The notes: a model not told the origin generated them from the letters alone. A stretch of DNA of 64,000 nucleotides from Pseudomonas bubulae (GCF_900618535.1 NZ_UYJA01000005.1:1-64000), one strand, 5' to 3'. Shown: positions 8,679-17,630, counted from the stretch's first letter. A program made the numbers and translations.

Positions 8679-9692
8679 ATGAAAGCTGTCGCCTACTACC
8701 ACTCGTTACCGATTCAAGACCCGCTGGCCCTGCAAGATATCGAGTTGCCAGAGCCGGTGGCCGGCCCCCGGGATTTGCTGGTCGAGGTCAAAGCCATTTC
8801 CGTAAACCCGGTGGACACCAAAGTGCGCCAGAACGTGCAGCCCGAGGCCGACACTGCCAAGGTACTGGGCTGGGATGTGGCCGGTGTGGTCAAGGCCGTC
8901 GGCAGTGAAGTCAGCTTGTTCAAGGTCGGCGACAAGGTCTTTTATGCAGGCTCCATTGCCCGTGCCGGGGCCAACAGTGAACGTCATGTAGTGGATGAAC
9001 GCATCGTCGGGCATATGCCCAAAAGCCTCGATTTCGCACAGGCCGCAGCGTTGCCGTTGACCGCCATCACTGCCTGGGAGTTGTTGTTTGAGCGCCTTGG
9101 CGTCAACGAGGGCAAGACCGACGAGCAACAAAGCCTGCTGATCGTCGGCGCGGCGGGTGGTGTGGGTTCAATCCTGACGCAACTGGCCAGCCAACTGACT
9201 GCGCTCAAGGTGATTGGTAGCGCATCTCGCCCTGAAACCCAGGCCTGGGTCCGTGAGCTGGGCGCCGATCTGGTTATCGACCACAGCCAGCCGCTGAGCG
9301 AAGAACTCAAGCGTCACGGCATCGACGCCGTCACCCATGTTGCCAGCCTGACCCAGACTGACCAGCATCTCGATCAGTTGGTAGAAGCACTGGCACCACA
9401 GGGCAAACTGGCGCTGATTGATGATCCCAAGGCGCTGGATATCACCAAACTCAAACGCAAGAGCCTGTCACTGCACTGGGAGTTCATGTACACCCGCTCG
9501 CTGTTCCAGACCCCGGACATGATCGAGCAACATCTCCTGCTCAATCGTGTCGCCGGGCTGATCGATGCGGGCACCCTGCGTACCACGGTCGGCGAGCACT
9601 TTGGCAGCATCAATGCCACCAACCTGCGCCGCGCCCATGCACTGCTGGAAAGCGGCATGGCCAAGGGCAAGATTGTGCTCGAAGGCTTCTGA
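8679..9692 (+). CDS. Zinc-type alcohol dehydrogenase-like / quinone oxidoreductase (MDR family)
   Basis: This is a 337-aa medium-chain dehydrogenase/reductase with an N-terminal GroES-like domain (residues 25-125, SVNPVDTKVRQ, GWDVAGVV). A Rossmann domain follows with LIVGAAGGVGSI near residues 153-164. The zinc-binding cysteines of true alcohol dehydrogenases are absent, so it is probably an NADPH-dependent quinone or enone reductase despite the common family name. It is divergent from and probably regulated by the neighbouring LysR gene. Confidence 0.88.
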   Translation: MKAVAYYHSLPIQDPLALQDIELPEPVAGPRDLLVEVKAISVNPVDTKVRQNVQPEADTAKVLGWDVAGVVKAVGSEVSLFKVGDKVFYAGSIARAGANSERHVVDERIVGHMPKSLDFAQAAALPLTAITAWELLFERLGVNEGKTDEQQSLLIVGAAGGVGSILTQLASQLTALKVIGSASRPETQAWVRELGADLVIDHSQPLSEELKRHGIDAVTHVASLTQTDQHLDQLVEALAPQGKLALIDDPKALDITKLKRKSLSLHWEFMYTRSLFQTPDMIEQHLLLNRVAGLIDAGTLRTTVGEHFGSINATNLRRAHALLESGMAKGKIVLEGF

Positions 9693-9816
9693 GAGGACGT
9701 CTGACGGGACCCATGTGGTCATTTTTTAACCGTCAGTCAGAGACTTGATTCCGGGCATTTTAATCAAAGTTTTTCGGCATACACTGGCCTCCTTTGCGAA
9801 CCGAAGGAGGCCAGTC

Positions 9817-9987
9817 ATGAAAATCCTGATAAAAGCGCTAGCAAGATCCCGCGACTGCAAATGGCAGGTGCAAATCGACCAGCAAGCCGTCAACTTTCGC
9901 AGCGAAGCCGAGGCCCGGGCCTTTGTCGACAAGCTGCAATCGCGCCTGCATGCCCCGCACCGCCTGCCCGAACGTTTGGCTGGCTGA
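9817..9987 (+). CDS. Small hypothetical protein, 56 aa
   Basis: This short basic protein starts MKILIKALARSRDCKWQVQI and contains an EARAFVDKLQSRLH helix. A very strong ribosome-binding site (GAAGGAGG, ending 6 nt before the ATG) marks the start, and the reading frame runs to a stop at 9987. It ends next to the stop of the leftward MFS gene, so the two are convergent. I do not recognise the family. The strong Shine-Dalgarno and Pseudomonas-like codon use argue that it is translated. Confidence 0.6.
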   Translation: MKILIKALARSRDCKWQVQIDQQAVNFRSEAEARAFVDKLQSRLHAPHRLPERLAG

Positions 9988-9988
9988 A

Positions 9989-11185
9989 TCAGACCGGCTG
10001 CTGAGCGGCGATCCGTGCGGTGTACAGGCGCCGGGTCGCCACTGCCAGGCCCACTGCCACAAGCCCGCACAGGGTGATGACCATCGCCATTGGCATTGCG
10101 CTGCCGTCGTGCAATACCCCCACCAGTGATGCCGCCCCCGCCGCCACGCTGAACTGCAAACAACCCAGCATCGCCGAAGCACTGCCGGCGCGCGCGCCCT
10201 GCCCGCTCATGGCGCAGGCCGAGGCATTGGGAATGATGCAGCCCAGGCTGGCAATGCAGATAAACAGCGGCACCAGCAGCGGCCACAGTTGTTCGGTATG
10301 CAAACTGCTGACGCCCAGCAAGGCCAGACCCGCCGCCAGATACACCCACACCATGCGCGACAGCAAAAAGGCCGGGCCACGCTTGGCCAGCAGGCGGGCG
10401 TTCAACTGCGCCACCAGGATAAAGCCGGCCGCGTTGGTGCCGAACAACCAGCCGTAATGCTCGGCAGGCACGCCATAGAGTTTGATAAATACGAAAGGTG
10501 AACCCGCGATGTAGGCAAACATCCCGGCCATTGCGATCCCCCCCGTCAGGGCATGGCCAAGGAACTCGCGATCCTTGAGCAACCGCCCGTACTGACGCAA
10601 TGCCCCCGACAGCGGCTGACGTGGCACGTTGGCCGGCAGGCTTTCAGGCAAGCCAAGCGCTACGGCCGTTGCCGCCAATGCGCTGAACACCGTCAACACC
10701 AGGAAAATCGATTGCCAGCCATACAGGTTGACCAGCAACCCACCCAACATCGGCGCCAGGATTGGCGCCAGGCCCATAACCAGCATCAATTGTGAAAACA
10801 CTTTGGCCGACTGCACCGCGTCGCATTTGTCACTGACAATTGCCCGCGAAAGGACCATGCCCGCACAGCCGCCAAGGGCCTGGACAAACCGGGCACCAAT
10901 CAGCCACTCCAGGGTCGGCGCAAAGGCGCATGCCAGTGACGCGACAGTGAATAGCCCGACGCCCACCAGCAGCGGCACGCGCCGGCCGAAGCGGTCCGCT
11001 ACCGGGCCATAGGCCAGCTGACCGATGGACAGGCCCAGAAAGTACACGGCCAGCGTCAGTTGTATCTGGGTTTCGTCGGTTGCAAAGGCTTGTGCCATCG
11101 CCGGGAAGCCGGGCAGGTAAAAGTCGATCGCCAAAGGACCGAAGGCACTCAGGGCGCCAAGAATCAAGATTGTTCGAAGGTTCAT
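9989..11185 (-). CDS. Bcr/CflA-family MFS drug-resistance transporter
   Basis: This 398-aa inner-membrane protein has about 12 transmembrane segments. The Bcr/CflA hallmark segment ALSAFGPLAIDFYLPGFPAM follows the start, and the MFS motif GPVADRFGRRVPLL lies between TM2 and TM3 (near residues 60-73). ARFVQALGGCAGMVLSRAIV is the motif typical of Bcr. Such proteins export bicyclomycin, chloramphenicol-like drugs, sulfonamides or small peptides by proton antiport. The true substrate is not predictable. It stands alone, convergent with the small 56-aa gene. Confidence 0.92.
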   Translation of the reverse strand: MNLRTILILGALSAFGPLAIDFYLPGFPAMAQAFATDETQIQLTLAVYFLGLSIGQLAYGPVADRFGRRVPLLVGVGLFTVASLACAFAPTLEWLIGARFVQALGGCAGMVLSRAIVSDKCDAVQSAKVFSQLMLVMGLAPILAPMLGGLLVNLYGWQSIFLVLTVFSALAATAVALGLPESLPANVPRQPLSGALRQYGRLLKDREFLGHALTGGIAMAGMFAYIAGSPFVFIKLYGVPAEHYGWLFGTNAAGFILVAQLNARLLAKRGPAFLLSRMVWVYLAAGLALLGVSSLHTEQLWPLLVPLFICIASLGCIIPNASACAMSGQGARAGSASAMLGCLQFSVAAGAASLVGVLHDGSAMPMAMVITLCGLVAVGLAVATRRLYTARIAAQQPV

Positions 11186-11311
11186 CAGGTATCCAGGGAT
11201 CAGGCTGCGGTTAGCGCAAGCTGACAGTTTAGCTGTGGTTATCGACCCTGAACATTAAGTTAGCGAGCTAGCTAATAAATCACCTTGAACCCGTCCTGAA
11301 ACAACACCGCC

Positions 11312-11453
11312 GTAGCAGCTGCCGAGGAACGAGGCTGCGTTCGGCGGCGCAGCCGTCGTAAGTCTGACATTGCGGTGCGCCAGTCAGAGCTTGCTCTTAG
11401 CATTCACGACGACTACGTCGCCGGACGCAGCCTAGTTCCTCGGCAGCTGCTAC
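11312..11453. repeat. Long inverted repeat of a second intergenic family
   Basis: GTAGCAGCTGCCGAGGAACG (from 11312) is matched in inverted orientation by ACGCAGCCTAGTTCCTCGGC (from 11425), giving arms of about 29 bp. Inner complementary blocks near 11345-11365 and 11405-11423 extend the fold. The core differs from the common REP here. It fills most of the 276-bp gap between the MFS and copZ genes, which holds no other gene. Confidence 0.8.
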
Positions 11454-11461
11454 ATACAGGT

Positions 11462-11662
11462 TTAGTGCGCCGTGCGCGCCTCAAACCCGGCATTGGTGAT
11501 CACGTCGATAATTTGCAACGGTGATACGTTGCTGTCCACCTTGACGGTTTTGCTCGCCAGGTCCACTTCAACCTTCGCGTCTTTATCCACCGTCTGCACT
11601 GCACGGGTCACCGCGCCCACACAGCCACCACAGGTCATACCGTCTACCTTGAACGTTTGCAT
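11462..11662 (-). CDS. copZ: CopZ-type copper chaperone (heavy-metal-associated domain)
   Basis: This 66-aa single HMA-domain protein has the Cu(I)-binding motif MTCGGC (two cysteines, residues 11 and 14) and the expected beta-alpha-beta pattern. It carries cytosolic Cu(I) to the P-type ATPase CopA and to the sensor CueR. AGGAGGCG precedes the ATG. A perfect CueR-type palindrome lies about 37-59 bp upstream, so copper induction by CueR is expected. It is divergent from copA, with an unknown periplasmic-protein gene between them. Confidence 0.93.
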   Translation of the reverse strand: MQTFKVDGMTCGGCVGAVTRAVQTVDKDAKVEVDLASKTVKVDSNVSPLQIIDVITNAGFEARTAH

Positions 11663-11698
11663 GATTACGCCTCCTGTTTGAGATATGCCTACAGCTTC

Positions 11699-11721
11699 GA
11701 CCTTGCCATCGTGGCAAGGTC
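11699..11721 (-). promoter_or_regulatory. CueR-type operator upstream of copZ
   Basis: A perfect dyad, ACCTTGCCATCGTGGCAAGGT (quoted in two parts: ACCTTGCCA, then TGGCAAGGT), is preceded on the minus strand by TTGACC as -35. This matches the MerR-family copper promoter architecture, with the dyad between -35 and -10. It faces copZ. Confidence 0.85.
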
Positions 11722-11809
11722 AAGCCCGTTGTTTCACGCGCTGACTGGCAATCCATCCCGTGCTCGGCCAAGCTGCAAGCCTTGCGATTTGATAACAGGA
11801 TACTTAGCC

Positions 11810-12190
11810 ATGCGCTGGACCGCTTTGAGCCTAGTCAGCCTTTTGGGTCTTGCCAGTGTGCCGCTGTGGGCAAATGCCGATCAGGACTACGGAGTGCTGA
11901 TCATTTCCCGCGAACGCCTTGAGGTGCCGACCAACTGCGAAGTGGGTGTGTACATCGACGACCAACTGGCCGGGCGATTGTTTCAGGAGCAGGCCCTGGC
12001 CTTTAACCTGCCGCCCGCCAGCGTCGATATCCGCCTCAAGCTGCTCCCCGGGCAAGCCCCCGGCTGCCTGCCCGGCATGCTGGTGCCGCCCGCGCAGCAG
12101 TTCACCCTGAAGGCCGGGGATGTGCGCAAATACCGCATCGCCCTGGGTAAACAGGGTATGTACCTCAAGCCCGCCAAACTGGAATATTGA
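11810..12190 (+). CDS. Unknown periplasmic protein in the copper locus, 126 aa
   Basis: The protein begins with a clear signal peptide (MRWTALSLVSLLGLASVPLW, then ANA before the mature start). The mature part of about 100 residues has two cysteines (in VPTNCEVG and APGCLPGM) that could form a disulfide, and a predicted all-beta pattern. I do not recognise a characterised family. It sits between copZ (leftward) and copA (rightward), with a CueR-type operator on either side, so a link to copper stress in the envelope is plausible but unproven. It has few metal-binding residues, which argues against a simple copper scavenger. Confidence 0.75.
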   Translation: MRWTALSLVSLLGLASVPLWANADQDYGVLIISRERLEVPTNCEVGVYIDDQLAGRLFQEQALAFNLPPASVDIRLKLLPGQAPGCLPGMLVPPAQQFTLKAGDVRKYRIALGKQGMYLKPAKLEY

Positions 12191-12217
12191 GCGGCAAACA
12201 ACGAACAGCAAGAAGCC

Positions 12218-12250
12218 TTGACCTTGCCATGGGGTCAAGGTCGATTCTAT
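12218..12250 (+). promoter_or_regulatory. CueR-type operator/promoter of copA
   Basis: -35 TTGACC (12218-12223) overlaps the dyad ACCTTGCCATGGGGTCAAGG (from 12221). After a 19-20-bp spacer there is GATTCTAT as a -10-like box. The long spacer with internal dyad is the MerR-family hallmark, and the half-sites match those upstream of copZ. The copA GTG start lies about 30 bp downstream. Confidence 0.85.
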
Positions 12251-12280
12251 GGATAGATAACTTCTTGAGGAGGACTGCTC

Positions 12281-14662
12281 GTGCCCACCCAATTCGATCT
12301 GCCGATTGATGGCATGACCTGTGCCAGCTGCGCAGGGCGTGTGGAAAAATCCCTGGCCAAAGTGCCCGGTGTACGTTCGGTCAGCGTCAACCTGGCCACT
12401 GAACAGGCCCGTATCGAAGCGCCTGCCGAGAGCCTGCCGGCACTGGTCGAGGCTGTGCAACAGGCAGGCTATAGCGTGCCCGCCCACAGCCTGGAACTGG
12501 ATATCAGCGGCATGACCTGCGCCTCATGCGCAGGGCGCGTAGAAAAAGCCCTGGCCAAGGTGCCCGGGGTCAAGAGCGTCAGCGTCAACCTCGCCACCGA
12601 GCGGGCCCATGTCGAATTGCTCGGCCAGGTTGATCCGGGCCTGCTGATCAACGCGGTCACTCAGGCCGGCTCTGGTGCCAGCCTGCACCAGAGCGAAAAA
12701 ACCACCGAAGACGATCAGCAAAAACGCCTGCACCGTGAACGCTGGGCGCTGACCCTGGCTATCGTACTGGCGCTGCCGCTGGTGCTGCCGATGCTGCTTG
12801 CACCTTTTGGCATCCATTGGATGCTGCCCGCCTGGGCCCAGTTTGTATTGGCGACCCCGGTGCAGTTTGTTCTGGGCGCACGTTTTTATGTGGCCGCGTG
12901 GAAAGCCGTCAAGGCTGGCGCCGGCAACATGGACCTGCTGGTCGCCCTGGGCACCAGCGCCGGTTATGGCCTGAGCCTGTATGAATGGGCCATCGCCGAA
13001 CCCGGCAGCATGCCCCATCTGTATTTCGAGGCCTCGGCGGTTGTGATCGCCCTGGTGCTGCTGGGCAAATATCTCGAAAGCCGTGCCAAGCGCCAGACCG
13101 CCAGCGCCATCCGCGCCCTTGAAGCCCTTCGCCCCGAACGCGCCTTGCGCATGGTCGACGGCCAGGAACAGGATGTCGCCATCAGTGATTTGCGTCTCAA
13201 TGATCTGGTGCTGGTCAAACCCGGCGAGCGGTTCCCGGTGGATGGCGAAGTCGTCGAAGGCCAAAGCCATGCCGACGAGGCCCTGATCAGTGGCGAAAGC
13301 CTGCCGGTGCCGAAACAGCCTGGGGATAAAGTCACCGGCGGCGCCATCAACGGCGAAGGTCGCTTGATTATCAAGACCATGGCCCTGGGGACGGAGACCG
13401 TACTGGCGCGCATTATCCGCCTGGTAGAGGACGCGCAGTCCGCCAAGGCGCCGATCCAGAAACTGGTGGACAAGGTCAGCCAGGTATTTGTCCCGGTGGT
13501 GCTGCTGATCGCCCTTGCCACCCTGCTGGGCTGGTGGCTCTACGGCGCGCCGATTGAAACCGCTCTGATCAACGCTGTCGCGGTACTGGTAATTGCCTGC
13601 CCTTGTGCCCTGGGCCTGGCGACCCCCACTGCAATCATGGCCGGCACCGGCGTTGCAGCCCGCCACGGGATTCTGATCAAAGACGCCGAAGCCCTCGAAC
13701 GCGCCCACGAAGTCAGTGCCGTGGTTTTCGACAAAACCGGCACCCTGACTTCAGGCACGCCGCAAATTGCTCACTTCAGCGCACTCGATGGCGATGAAGC
13801 GCACTTGCTGCAAGCCGCCGGTGCCCTGCAGCGGGGCAGCGAACACCCGCTGGCCAAGGCCGTACTGGATGCTTGCGCGGCGCGTGATTTAAAAGTGCCG
13901 GACGTTACCGACAGCCAGTCGCTGACCGGCCGCGGTATTGCCGGCACCCTGGAAGGCCGTCGCCTGGCCCTGGGCAACCGCCGCCTGCTGGAAGAAACCG
14001 GTCTCAATCCGGGCTCGCTCGCCGCATCGGCCAGCGCCTGGGAAACCGAAGGTCGCACGCTGTCCTGGCTGATCGAACAAAGCCCGCAGCCCCAAGTGCT
14101 GGGCCTGTTCGCCTTTGGTGACACACTCAAGCCCGGTGCCCAGTCGGCCATCGCCCAGCTCAATGCCCGTCATATCAGCAGTCACCTGTTGACCGGCGAC
14201 AACCGCGGCAGTGCCAAAGTAGTGGCCGAGGCCCTGGGAATCAGCGATGTTCACGCCGAAGTGTTGCCCGCCGACAAGGCCGCGACCGTGGCCGAACTGA
14301 AAAAAACCGGTGTAGTGGCCATGGTCGGCGACGGTATCAACGACGCCCCGGCACTGGCCGCGGCCGATATCGGTATCGCCATGGGCGGTGGCACCGATGT
14401 GGCCATGCACGCAGCGGGCATCACCCTGATGCGCGGCGACCCGCGGTTGGTACCGGCAGCACTGGAGATCAGCCGCAAGACCTACGCCAAAATCCGGCAA
14501 AACCTGTTTTGGGCATTTATCTACAATGTGATCGGCATTCCGTTGGCTGCTTTCGGCTTTTTGAACCCTGTGCTGGCAGGCGCGGCCATGGCTTTTTCCA
14601 GTGTCAGCGTGGTCAGCAATGCGTTGCTGCTCAAATTCTGGAAGCCCAGGGATCTTGAATAA
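12281..14662 (+). CDS. copA: Cu(I)-exporting P1B-type ATPase CopA
   Basis: This 793-aa inner-membrane ATPase pumps Cu(I) from cytosol to periplasm. It has two N-terminal HMA domains, each with GMTCASC (Cys14/17 and Cys80/83), and about eight transmembrane helices. The transmembrane metal site is CPC (440-442), and the phosphorylated Asp is in DKTGTLT (Asp484). SEHPLAKA is the nucleotide-binding HP motif and GDGINDAPALAAADI the hinge motif. The actuator loop reads SGES instead of the usual TGES. The start is GTG, preceded by GAGGAGG. Length and architecture are normal. A CueR-type promoter lies directly upstream and cueR starts 9 bp downstream. Confidence 0.97.
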   Translation: MPTQFDLPIDGMTCASCAGRVEKSLAKVPGVRSVSVNLATEQARIEAPAESLPALVEAVQQAGYSVPAHSLELDISGMTCASCAGRVEKALAKVPGVKSVSVNLATERAHVELLGQVDPGLLINAVTQAGSGASLHQSEKTTEDDQQKRLHRERWALTLAIVLALPLVLPMLLAPFGIHWMLPAWAQFVLATPVQFVLGARFYVAAWKAVKAGAGNMDLLVALGTSAGYGLSLYEWAIAEPGSMPHLYFEASAVVIALVLLGKYLESRAKRQTASAIRALEALRPERALRMVDGQEQDVAISDLRLNDLVLVKPGERFPVDGEVVEGQSHADEALISGESLPVPKQPGDKVTGGAINGEGRLIIKTMALGTETVLARIIRLVEDAQSAKAPIQKLVDKVSQVFVPVVLLIALATLLGWWLYGAPIETALINAVAVLVIACPCALGLATPTAIMAGTGVAARHGILIKDAEALERAHEVSAVVFDKTGTLTSGTPQIAHFSALDGDEAHLLQAAGALQRGSEHPLAKAVLDACAARDLKVPDVTDSQSLTGRGIAGTLEGRRLALGNRRLLEETGLNPGSLAASASAWETEGRTLSWLIEQSPQPQVLGLFAFGDTLKPGAQSAIAQLNARHISSHLLTGDNRGSAKVVAEALGISDVHAEVLPADKAATVAELKKTGVVAMVGDGINDAPALAAADIGIAMGGGTDVAMHAAGITLMRGDPRLVPAALEISRKTYAKIRQNLFWAFIYNVIGIPLAAFGFLNPVLAGAAMAFSSVSVVSNALLLKFWKPRDLE

Positions 14663-14671
14663 GGAGGCGTC

Positions 14672-15082
14672 ATGAATATCGGCCAGGCCGCCAGACACAG
14701 CGGCTTGAGCGCCAAGATGATTCGTTATTACGAATCCATCGGTCTGCTCAAACCCGCGCAACGCAGTGACAGCGGCTACCGCCTTTACAGCGATGACGAC
14801 CTGCATACCCTTGCGTTTATCAAACGCTCGCGGGACCTGGGGTTTTCGCTGGAAGAGGTCGGCAAGCTGCTGACCCTGTGGCAGGATCGCCAGCGCGCCA
14901 GCGGCGATGTGAAGGCACTGGCGCGCCAGCATATTGAAGAGTTGAACCAGAAGATCGCCGAGCTGAGCAGCCTGCGCGACACCTTGCAGGATCTGGTCGA
15001 AAGCTGTCAGGGCGACCACCGCCCTGACTGCCCGATCCTCAAGGACCTGGAGTCAGGCCCATGCTGCACCGTAAAGACATGA
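14672..15082 (+). CDS. cueR: CueR, MerR-family Cu(I)-responsive regulator
   Basis: This 136-aa MerR-family regulator has an N-terminal winged helix (MNIGQAARHSGLSAKMIRYY), a dimerisation helix (about 75-110), and a metal-binding loop SCQGDHRPDC whose two cysteines match the Cu(I) site of CueR. A C-terminal CC pair follows (GPCCTV). It senses Cu(I) and activates the copZ and copA promoters by untwisting their long spacers. It is co-transcribed with copA (9-bp gap). Confidence 0.94.
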   Translation: MNIGQAARHSGLSAKMIRYYESIGLLKPAQRSDSGYRLYSDDDLHTLAFIKRSRDLGFSLEEVGKLLTLWQDRQRASGDVKALARQHIEELNQKIAELSSLRDTLQDLVESCQGDHRPDCPILKDLESGPCCTVKT

Positions 15083-15107
15083 TCATCTGCATGATCTGCT
15101 GATAAAC

Positions 15108-15198
15108 CTGTGGGAGCGGGCTTGCTCGCGATTCAGGCGCCAAGGTGTATCTGGCTGACCAAGGTGATGCCATCGCGAGCAAGCCCCGCTCCCACAGG
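15108..15198. repeat. REPIN
   Basis: CCTGTGGGAGCGGGCTTGCT and its inverted partner ATCGCGAGCAAGCCCCGCTC enclose about 45 bp. It fills the convergent gap between cueR and the TauE gene. Confidence 0.9.
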
Positions 15199-15206
15199 AA
15201 CGTTAA

Positions 15207-16025
15207 TCAGAAAGCTGTCAGCAGCACTTTAGCCAGCATCAGCACGCCAATCACCGCACACAGCCCCGCGAATCCCTGCTGTAGCCACTGGGCCGAGACG
15301 TGCGGGGCAATCACCCGCCCGGCAATCATTCCGGCCAGGGTGGCGCCAATAAATATCACGCCTTCATTCGACAGGCTCACGCCCTGGCTCATCAGATTGC
15401 CCAAGGTGCCCAGCGATACCAGCGCCACGACCATCAAGGACGTGGACACCACGGCGTGGATACGCACGTCACTGAACTTGCGAAATGCCGGCACGATCAA
15501 GAACCCGCCGCCCACACTCAATAACCCCGTCAGCAACCCCGAGGTAGCACCAATGGATACCAGGGTCATGCTGCAGCGGGCATTCCAGGTCAGTCGCCCG
15601 GTTGCAGGGTTGAGCATGCAGTTTTTTTCCAGTACCCCCAGGCTGCCGTCATCGCGGGCATCCGCCCGGGCCTGCAGGAACATGCGCACTGAGACAAACA
15701 TCATCACCGCGCTGAACATCAACACCAGCACCTTGGCCGGCATCAACCGGGCAAGGTGCAGCCCGATGGGCGAGGTGGTCGAGCCGACCAGCGCCATCAA
15801 CGCCGCTGCCTTGTAGCGCACCAGCCCCTTGCGCAGGCCATCCAGCGCCCCCAGTGCCGCTGCCGTGCCTACGGCCAGCAACGCCACCGGTGTCGCTTGC
15901 GCCAGGGTCCAGCCCAGCCCCAGAGTCAGCGCCGGGATGGCCAGGATGCCGCCACCGGCACCGGTCAGCCCGAGCACCAACCCCACCAGCATGCCAAATA
16001 AAATAATCAACATGGTCAGGGTCAA
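15207..16025 (-). CDS. TauE/SafE-family membrane permease (sulfite/sulfur compound exporter)
   Basis: This 272-aa inner-membrane protein has about eight hydrophobic helices in two repeats. The TauE/SafE signature GLTGAGGGILAIPAL follows TM1 and its counterpart LLSVGGGFLIVPAF lies in the second half. It overlaps the upstream DUF442-SQR gene by 4 bp, so the two are translationally coupled. In this setting it probably exports sulfite or thiosulfate made by sulfide oxidation; the substrate is inferred from the operon. Confidence 0.92.
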   Translation of the reverse strand: MTLTMLIILFGMLVGLVLGLTGAGGGILAIPALTLGLGWTLAQATPVALLAVGTAAALGALDGLRKGLVRYKAAALMALVGSTTSPIGLHLARLMPAKVLVLMFSAVMMFVSVRMFLQARADARDDGSLGVLEKNCMLNPATGRLTWNARCSMTLVSIGATSGLLTGLLSVGGGFLIVPAFRKFSDVRIHAVVSTSLMVVALVSLGTLGNLMSQGVSLSNEGVIFIGATLAGMIAGRVIAPHVSAQWLQQGFAGLCAVIGVLMLAKVLLTAF

Positions 16026-17587
16026 TCCGGCTTGCAGTCAGTGAACCACTCGCGGCCTTTGAGCATGCCTTGCCAGTAAAACCACGGCAGCAATGTGGCC
16101 TTGAGCAGCCACGCCGATTTGCGGGGTACGGTCGGGTCCAGGGGAAAGGTGGGTAGCAGTTTGCCGCCATAGCCGAATTCAGCCAGGATCACCTTGCCGT
16201 TTTCCACGGTCAGCGGGCAGGAGCCATAGCCGTCATAACGCTTGGGCAAGGTCACGCCCTTGCGCAGTGCGAGCAGATTTTCGGCCACCACGACCACTTG
16301 CTTGCGGGTTGCCGCCGCGGTCTTGGCATTGGGTGTATTGCACACATCGCCCAGGGCGAAGATTTCGGGGTAGCGTGGATGTTGCAGGGTCGCCGGATCG
16401 GTCTCGAACCAGCCCGCCTTGTCCGCCAGTTCACTGCGGCGGATCACATCGGGCGCCTGCTGCGGTGGTACCACATGCAGCAGGTCGAAGGTTTTAGCAA
16501 CACAAGTCACACCGCCCTTGGCATCAGTCACATCAAACCAGGCCGTTCTGGCGGGACCGTCAACCTTGACCAGATTGGACTGGAAGGCCAATTGAGCCTT
16601 GTAGGCTTCAACGTACTTCATCAGCGGCGGGACAAAAGCCGGCACGCCAAACAACACCGCCCCCGCCAGGTTGAACTCCACCTTGATAGCGTCCAGAGCA
16701 CCGCGTTTGCGCCAATGATCGCAGGCCAGATACATGGCTTTTTGCGGCGCACCCGCACACTTGATCGGCATGCCCGGCTGGGTAAACAGTGCCTTGCCGC
16801 CCTTCAGGCTGCGCACCAGTTCCCAGGTATAGGGCGCCAGATCGTGACGATAGTTGGAGGTCACGCCATTCTTGCCCAGGGTTTCTTCCAGGCCCTCGAT
16901 ATTTTCCCAGGCCAGTTCCAGCCCCGGGCAAACGATCAGTTGCTGGTAACCCAGCTCGCTGCCATCGCTGAGCAGCACAACCTTGCGCTGCGGAGCAAAG
17001 GCACACAGCGACGCCTTGACCCACACAGCACCTTTGGGCATGACCGCAACGGTGGGGCGAACCGTGTTTTTGATATCGTAGGCCCCTCCCCCGACCAGCG
17101 TCCAGGCGGGCTGGTAATAGTGTTCGGTGCTGGGCTCGATCACGGCGATACGCAAGGCCGGGTTACGCTTCAACAGGCTGGCCGACACCGAAATACCGGC
17201 CGAGCCACCGCCCACCACGACCACATCGTACTGCCTGGCCTCACGCGTGCCCTGGGTGGCCGCTTCAAAAAGCTTGGCAGAGCGATTGCCCGTGCGGCAG
17301 TACGCCAGCACCGGTTTGGGCAACTCGTCGAGCAGTTCACGCAATTGCTGCACCTGCCCGGGTGTTGCGCCGCTGGTCGCTACTGGCAGATAGGCAAAGC
17401 TCAGCCCCAGGGCCTGCGCGGCCTGTTGCATCGCAGTGTGTTCGGGTTGCTCAGGCCCGCCTTCATGGTCGGGGCGGTTGCACATCACGCTGGCAAAACC
17501 CAGCGCAGCCAAGGATTGGAGATCAGACTGCTCGATCTGACCGGTCACGGAAAATGACGCGTCGATTCGCTTGATGCTTTGCTCCAT
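16022..17587 (-). CDS. DUF442 phosphatase/sulfurtransferase-like domain fused to sulfide:quinone oxidoreductase-like flavoprotein
   Basis: This 521-aa two-domain protein has an N-terminal tyrosine-phosphatase-like DUF442 domain (residues 1-110) with active-site loop YCRTGNRS. A flavoprotein follows with the FAD Rossmann motif VVVGGGSAGISV (about 122-133), cysteine-bearing motifs IVCPG and IKCAGAPQK, and the second FAD segment FALGDVCN. The C-terminal part matches sulfide:quinone oxidoreductase, which oxidises H2S to sulfane sulfur and reduces quinone. The DUF442 domain may pass on the persulfide. The ATG at 17587 is chosen because CTGGAG lies about 7 nt upstream. The operon runs BigR, this gene, TauE. 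Confidence 0.9.
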   Translation of the reverse strand: MEQSIKRIDASFSVTGQIEQSDLQSLAALGFASVMCNRPDHEGGPEQPEHTAMQQAAQALGLSFAYLPVATSGATPGQVQQLRELLDELPKPVLAYCRTGNRSAKLFEAATQGTREARQYDVVVVGGGSAGISVSASLLKRNPALRIAVIEPSTEHYYQPAWTLVGGGAYDIKNTVRPTVAVMPKGAVWVKASLCAFAPQRKVVLLSDGSELGYQQLIVCPGLELAWENIEGLEETLGKNGVTSNYRHDLAPYTWELVRSLKGGKALFTQPGMPIKCAGAPQKAMYLACDHWRKRGALDAIKVEFNLAGAVLFGVPAFVPPLMKYVEAYKAQLAFQSNLVKVDGPARTAWFDVTDAKGGVTCVAKTFDLLHVVPPQQAPDVIRRSELADKAGWFETDPATLQHPRYPEIFALGDVCNTPNAKTAAATRKQVVVVAENLLALRKGVTLPKRYDGYGSCPLTVENGKVILAEFGYGGKLLPTFPLDPTVPRKSAWLLKATLLPWFYWQGMLKGREWFTDCKPD

Positions 17588-17630
17588 TGAGCACTCCAGG
17601 CACAACTAAAATGAATGGATTGGGAGGGCG

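Noticed and set aside
12524..13708. 394-aa minus-strand frame opposite copA
   Set aside because: Shadow of copA; composition dominated by Gln, Gly and His with no recognisable fold.
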